In this document: positions 60,308-64,000 of the stretch, in pieces
Layout of the letters: every line of letters starts with the position of its first letter
How positions within the stretch are numbered: position 1 is the first letter of the stretch
Assembly: GCF_000017545.1 (NCBI RefSeq)
Contig: NC_009718.1
Coordinates: 1,798,001-1,862,000, forward strand
DNA: 64,000 nt
Direction: 5' to 3'
Origin: Fervidobacterium nodosum Rt17-B1
GTDB taxonomy: Bacteria > Thermotogota > Thermotogae > Thermotogales > Fervidobacteriaceae
The notes under the pieces: generated by a model
Seen by the model: the letters and a program-made list of their open reading frames with translations, nothing else
The model's database searches: none
Told to the model about the DNA's origin: nothing
Position numbers and translations under genes: made by a program

Positions 60308-61759
60308 TTAAAATTGTAAATCCTTCAACGTCAAACCATATTTCTTAAGTATGTTTTCATAGTCCGAGGATTTTTTAAATTTTTGGAGTTCAGGTGTGAA
60401 TATTTCGCTTAAGTATGTACCATGGAAATTCTTTGAAAAAGCTACGTAATAAATCATCTTCTCACTGAAAATTTTTGAATATTCAACATCGTTTTCTATG
60501 CCAAGGTCTTTTGCTATTGACTTGCCGACCAAAAGATTGCATACGAACAGATCTATTCTACCATTTTTTAAAAGCTCAAACCCCGTAACATCATCTATTA
60601 CTGGTTCTTTTTTGAATTTGGCATTCCAAAACCAATCACCGTAGGCATACCCAATGGAGTATCCACAAATGATATTGCTAGGTATGTTTTCCAATGAAGA
60701 AATATCTATATTTTTGTTTTTCATTTTGAAGAGCACATCGTAACCAGTACTGAGTGGTTCGTCAGGAAATACAAGGTAAGTTTTTCTTTCATCGTTAATT
60801 CTCAGCGACATTATACCATCGTAGGCTGAATTTTTCATCGCGTCCAAGCATCTTTCCCAAGGGAGTGTCCGGAAAACTACTTTGTAACCTAATTTTTCAA
60901 AAACCTTTGTAACGGTATCAACATCGAATCCTTTCCAAATTTTTTCTTTTTCATCGTACCATTCGTACGGTTTCCAATCAACTGTTAGTATTTCGACAAC
61001 ATTTCCCGGTAAGACATAATCTTGCAATTTGTACTTATTTATCAAAGATGCTATTGTACCTTTTTTGTGAAAGCTTTTAATAGCTTCTTCTATTTTTTGA
61101 GATACGTAATTGTTAACTTTTTTGCTGAGTACAACGTAATGATAGTACTTTTCGTCCACCAAATTTAGCTTCTCATATTTATTTGGATTTTGGCTTAAGA
61201 TATATCCAAGCACGATAGAAGAGTAAAATAAAGCATCTATTTTATTTTCATCCAATGCTTTTAATGCTTCATTTATATTTTTAAACGCTGTTATTTGAGA
61301 CTTGTTGAATATATTTGGCAGACTTTTAGAAGTGACAGTATCTCCTATGACCCCTATTCTTGTTAATGAGCTAAAGTGAATAACATTCGAACTTCTCTTT
61401 TTAAGGATAAACATTTCTCTTAATCCATACAGTGGCGTTTTTACATACTGCACTTTATCTTTTCTATCTTCGGAATATGCAGCTCCGATGAAGATATCTA
61501 TCTCATTTTTTTCAAGTGCGTTAAATATCTCGCTTATAGTTAAAGGATTTTTAGATTTATATTCGATTTTTATATTTTCCTTTGAAAGTTCACTATTTAA
61601 AGCTTTAATTATATCATTGCACAAACCACTTAAGTCATCTCCCAATTTGAAATACTTTGGGATTGCATCTTGTGGATATGTGTATAAAACTATGCCGAAT
61701 ATCGAATATGTACCAAAGATTAGAAGAAATAAAAACAGTATACTCATTTTTACTTTCAT
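60308..61759 (-). CDS. Free-standing periplasmic protein with two tandem SBP-3 (amino-acid-type) domains
   Basis: After a signal peptide (about 1-22) come two complete bacterial extracellular solute-binding (family 3) domains, at about 23-250 and 255-483. Each has the LxYxx...F..D start and the 'GyD' hinge features (first: GVIGDTVTSKSLP; second: VDWKPYEWYDE, GFDVDTVTKVFEKLG). There is no lipobox or membrane segment after the signal. BvgS/EvgS-type kinases carry two such domains in front of the kinase; here they are a separate gene 32 bases before the kinase gene. Likely a ligand sensor for the kinase. Confidence 0.88.
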   Translation of the reverse strand: MKVKMSILFLFLLIFGTYSIFGIVLYTYPQDAIPKYFKLGDDLSGLCNDIIKALNSELSKENIKIEYKSKNPLTISEIFNALEKNEIDIFIGAAYSEDRKDKVQYVKTPLYGLREMFILKKRSSNVIHFSSLTRIGVIGDTVTSKSLPNIFNKSQITAFKNINEALKALDENKIDALFYSSIVLGYILSQNPNKYEKLNLVDEKYYHYVVLSKKVNNYVSQKIEEAIKSFHKKGTIASLINKYKLQDYVLPGNVVEILTVDWKPYEWYDEKEKIWKGFDVDTVTKVFEKLGYKVVFRTLPWERCLDAMKNSAYDGIMSLRINDERKTYLVFPDEPLSTGYDVLFKMKNKNIDISSLENIPSNIICGYSIGYAYGDWFWNAKFKKEPVIDDVTGFELLKNGRIDLFVCNLLVGKSIAKDLGIENDVEYSKIFSEKMIYYVAFSKNFHGTYLSEIFTPELQKFKKSSDYENILKKYGLTLKDLQF

Positions 61760-61788
61760 TTTTCCACGCCCTTTTTAATATGACGTTT

Positions 61789-62358
61789 TTATTTAAACTG
61801 TTTATGAGGTTTTTTAAGAAGAAAAATATTAAAGACTTTATAGGTTCCTATTGAAACAATTACAAGAATCATTCCAAAGATTGAGCCTGATATGTCTATG
61901 ACAACATCGTTTAGCGAAGACCCTCGGTTATAAAACAACTGGTTGTATTCATCGAGTACCGCGAAAAGTGCTGGTAGAGAAACTCCAATAATCGATGAGA
62001 CTATAATGTCTGATTTCCAAATATAAAAGAATATCGTCGTGATACTACCAAATATAAAATACAAGCCAAAATGCGCAGTCTTCCTTATGAGCATTTCAGC
62101 AGGTACATATTCAGTTTTAAACCAAATCATCTTTAGTTTTCTTTCCATTTTTTGAAATAGCGTTGTATTTGAGAAATCAATTACGTTATCGACTTTTTTT
62201 AAAAGTTTGTAAACAAAATGCGATTGCATCGAAGACTCTGTCGGTGATTTGGAAGAAAAATAAAAAATCAAAAATATCCAAAGCAAAAATATTACTCCAA
62301 AAATAATTATCACAGATAACCTTTCTTGACTTTTACCTGACTTACGGTTCTTTTCCAT
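61789..62358 (-). CDS. VanZ-like membrane protein
   Basis: The 189-residue protein has four membrane segments and the VanZ signature: RKTAHFGLYFIFG, followed by DEYNQLFYNRGSSLNDVVIDISGSIFG. The N-terminal ~20 residues are basic and cytoplasmic, and a 30-residue loop separates the first and second segments. VanZ-like proteins are linked to glycopeptide (teicoplanin) tolerance in enterococci, but most homologs have no known function. It is first in the operon, 29 bases before the double-SBP gene, so it may belong to the signalling unit. Confidence 0.85.
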   Translation of the reverse strand: MEKNRKSGKSQERLSVIIIFGVIFLLWIFLIFYFSSKSPTESSMQSHFVYKLLKKVDNVIDFSNTTLFQKMERKLKMIWFKTEYVPAEMLIRKTAHFGLYFIFGSITTIFFYIWKSDIIVSSIIGVSLPALFAVLDEYNQLFYNRGSSLNDVVIDISGSIFGMILVIVSIGTYKVFNIFLLKKPHKQFK

Positions 62359-62451
62359 ACCTCTCTCCTTTGTTTATTAAAAATTATCTCTAAAATATTA
62401 GACAATTTTTTATTTAATTTCGATTAGTATTTTTTAATAAAATTATATCAC

Positions 62452-62457
62452 TTTATA
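62452..62457 (-). promoter_or_regulatory. Probable -10 box of the VanZ-sensor-kinase operon
   Basis: Minus strand TATAAT in the extended setting GTGATATAAT, about 95 bases before the VanZ start. The -35 would fall in the T-run of the upstream terminator and is not clear. Confidence 0.5.
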
Positions 62458-62471
62458 TTTAAAAAAGCAAA

Positions 62472-62500
62472 AAAGCGGGCATTCGGAATGTGCCCGCTTT
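62472..62500 (-). terminator. Terminator after pmbA
   Basis: Stem AAAGCGGGCA / TGCCCGCTTT with a 9-base loop; on the minus strand it is followed by TTTTGCTTTTTT. It ends the tldD-pmbA transcript. Confidence 0.85.
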
Positions 62501-62535
62501 CTGGTATGTTTCTTTGTTTAAATCTATATTTGAAT

Positions 62536-63861
62536 TTATGCATTTCCAGCTATATCAAGTTCACTTATTAGAACAGATGGTACAATCATTCCATTCATAC
62601 CGATAAAGCCCCTCAAATCGTTTCCAACTTCTTCAATTTTGTGCATTATTTCAAGGAAGTTACCAGAAATTGTTACCTGTTCAACTCCATGAACAATCTT
62701 ACCGTTTTCTACTTTTAGTCCTTTCGCACCTAAGGAGAAATTACCTGATATTGGATTTGCGCCAGAGTGCATACCTTCAACTTCGATGATTACTATTCCA
62801 TTATCAAGGGTTTCAAGAAGCTCTTCAAAATTCTTTTCTCCAGGCTCTACGTAAAGATTTATAGGTGCTATACTTGTCCCATATGCGTTTCCCGTTGGCT
62901 CAACGTTATCTTTTTTGGCTGTTTTTAGATTATGGAGGAATGTCTTAAACACTCCATTTTCAATAATAACTTTTTCTTTTGTGGGTACACCTTGTGAGTC
63001 GAATGGCGTGGCGACAATACTCAGTTCATGTACTGGTAAGTCTTTTACTGTAAACTTTTCGGAAGCGATTTTTTCGCCAATTTTACCTTTGAGTGGTGAC
63101 AAGTTTTTATGCGCATTATCAGCATTTATCATAGACACAAGCATGCCTAAAATGTCGGAAAATACGTCGTTTCTTAGTATAACTCTGTACTTTCCACTCT
63201 TTACCGATTTCGAACCGATTAAAGTGATTGCTTCATCTTTTGCTCTCTCGCCAACGTGCGTGGGATTTATTTCTTCTGGTTTTTTACCAATAGCAAATTC
63301 AAAAGCGGATCTTGGTGATACATCTTTTGCCACTGCCATTGCGTACATAAAACCTCCACCACTGACGAATGAAACATCAAGTCCAAGGGTGTTTACTATC
63401 TTTGATTCGCTCATTTGGTCTCCGTATACGGCCATATCGTTTATAATTCTTTCGTCTTCTCTAACTTTTCTGTGAGCTATCTCAACGTAATTCAATCTTT
63501 CTTTCACGGAGAGAGTTTCAAAAGCCCCATTGTAAGGTTCAATGTTTGGGTACGTTCCTTTCCCATCGTAAAAGTATTCTATATCTTCTGTGTCTACAAT
63601 CGAAATATTTTCGTATGCGTCTATAAAAACTTTTTCTGGATTATCGAGTGTTTCCGTGTAAGACATGCCGATTTTCCCATCTTTAAGGACTTGAACGTTT
63701 ATCCTAAACTTCCCTGCGTCTGTATATTGGTCCATCTCACCGTTTTGATATCTCACTTGGAAATTTCTTGATTTTGAATAACTAATCTGTACTTCTACAC
63801 CTTTTTCCTTTGCAAGAACAAATATTTTTTCTTTGAATTCTTCAAAATTTATTGGTCTCAT
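62536..63861 (-). CDS. pmbA: TldE/PmbA family metalloprotease subunit
   Basis: The 441-residue protein is the TldE (PmbA) partner of TldD; in E. coli the heterodimer degrades unfolded peptides and matures microcin B17. The family-typical C-terminal segments are seen: GAKGLKVENGKIVHGVEQVTISGNFLEIM and the final GNDLRGFIGMNGMIVPSVLISELDIAG. As usual for TldE, no HExxxH zinc motif is present; that is in TldD. Its ATG overlaps the TldD stop (ATGA), so they are co-translated. Confidence 0.95.
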   Translation of the reverse strand: MRPINFEEFKEKIFVLAKEKGVEVQISYSKSRNFQVRYQNGEMDQYTDAGKFRINVQVLKDGKIGMSYTETLDNPEKVFIDAYENISIVDTEDIEYFYDGKGTYPNIEPYNGAFETLSVKERLNYVEIAHRKVREDERIINDMAVYGDQMSESKIVNTLGLDVSFVSGGGFMYAMAVAKDVSPRSAFEFAIGKKPEEINPTHVGERAKDEAITLIGSKSVKSGKYRVILRNDVFSDILGMLVSMINADNAHKNLSPLKGKIGEKIASEKFTVKDLPVHELSIVATPFDSQGVPTKEKVIIENGVFKTFLHNLKTAKKDNVEPTGNAYGTSIAPINLYVEPGEKNFEELLETLDNGIVIIEVEGMHSGANPISGNFSLGAKGLKVENGKIVHGVEQVTISGNFLEIMHKIEEVGNDLRGFIGMNGMIVPSVLISELDIAGNA

Positions 63862-64000
63862 TTATTTCGCCCCCCAACAATTATTTCACTTACCTTTATC
63901 GTTGGTTGACCAACGTCTGCCGGTATTGAACCACTGTAAGAACCGCACATACCTTGTCCTCTCGCAACGTCGTTACCAACCATTTCTATCTTTTGAATAA
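63858..64000 (-). CDS. tldD: TldD C-terminus (5' end beyond window)
   Basis: The minus frame from the right edge encodes about 46 C-terminal residues ending at TGA 63858-63860. They match the TldD tail: EMVGNDVARGQGMCGSYSGS and then DVGQPTIKVSEIIVGG. The Cys in GMCGSYSG is the likely zinc ligand of TldD proteins. The HExxxH and N-terminal part lie outside. It overlaps pmbA by four bases. Confidence 0.88.
   Translation of the reverse strand, partial: IQKIEMVGNDVARGQGMCGSYSGSIPADVGQPTIKVSEIIVGGRNK

Noticed and set aside
57492-62358. Double-SBP protein as an ABC-transporter component
   Set aside because: There is no permease or ATPase gene nearby, and the gene sits between VanZ and a histidine kinase with short gaps, so sensing is more likely than import.
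1-64000. CRISPR arrays, tRNA/rRNA genes, insertion sequences, prophage
   Set aside because: No regular repeats, no cloverleaf-type sequences and no transposase or integrase reading frames were seen on either strand.

Overview
The window is low-GC bacterial chromosome, densely packed with genes, many of them starting at TTG or GTG behind strong AGGAGG-type Shine-Dalgarno (SD) sites. The gene content and family variants point to the Thermotogota, most likely a Fervidobacterium-like organism: a xylose/glucose binding-protein ABC operon with a ROK regulator, a short PurF-N-H-D-M cluster, a GlmL/MutL-type ATPase, an extracellular GH13 amylase and the Trk/TrmI/Ctp/MMPL/glycosyltransferase operon. 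This is inference from family knowledge; no rRNA, tRNA, CRISPR array or insertion sequence was seen in the window.

Layout: (1) 1-16.4 kb is a long minus-strand block read from mutL downwards: mutL, NUDIX, ispE, a Lon-like protease, pfkA, a YtcJ-type amidohydrolase, mnmG, a LysM/M23 peptidase, prmA, a DUF501 protein, a NYN-LOTUS-like protein, rlmH, then flgM-flgN-flgK (flgK runs off the left edge). Internal promoters are visible before pfkA and before the M23 gene. (2) 16.6-21.9 kb on the plus strand is a sugar ABC transporter (binding protein, double ATPase, permease) plus a ROK regulator, with a perfect 21-bp palindrome upstream that is a good operator candidate. (3) 21.9-33.1 kb on the minus strand holds lemA, the purine cluster purF-N-H-D-M (purH is only the AICAR formyltransferase half), the yicC-remA-gmk-rpoZ operon with a clear sigma-A promoter, and an iron alcohol dehydrogenase-transketolase pair. 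(4) 33.2-37.0 kb has a secreted PqaA-family hydrolase (plus) converging on a secreted alpha-amylase (minus).

(5) 37.1-50.0 kb is one long plus-strand operon: an output-less response regulator, two TrkA-type proteins, TrkH, an unknown anchored protein, a SwrB/YlxL-like protein, AMMECR1, an MFS/GPH-like membrane protein, TrmI, a C-terminal processing protease with a shortened PDZ region, two small envelope proteins (one interrupted by an in-frame TGA), an MMPL/RND exporter and a GT4 glycosyltransferase. It combines potassium uptake with envelope maintenance. (6) 50.0-54.5 kb on the minus strand is two radical-SAM proteins, rlmN, a PASTA protein without a kinase, and rsgA. (7) 54.7-57.5 kb on the plus strand is an M42 aminopeptidase, a SPOR-like anchored protein and a ComEA with two HhH modules. 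(8) 57.5-62.4 kb on the minus strand is a signalling operon: VanZ-like protein, a free-standing double solute-binding sensor, a histidine kinase, and a receiver-HD-GYP response regulator. (9) The right edge holds pmbA/tldE and the last residues of tldD.

The most unusual items are the split two-component/HD-GYP system, the output-less response regulator coupled to Trk genes, the PASTA protein without a kinase in the prkC locus, the stand-alone AICAR formyltransferase, the apparent CTG start of prmA, and the in-frame TGA in a small membrane protein gene.
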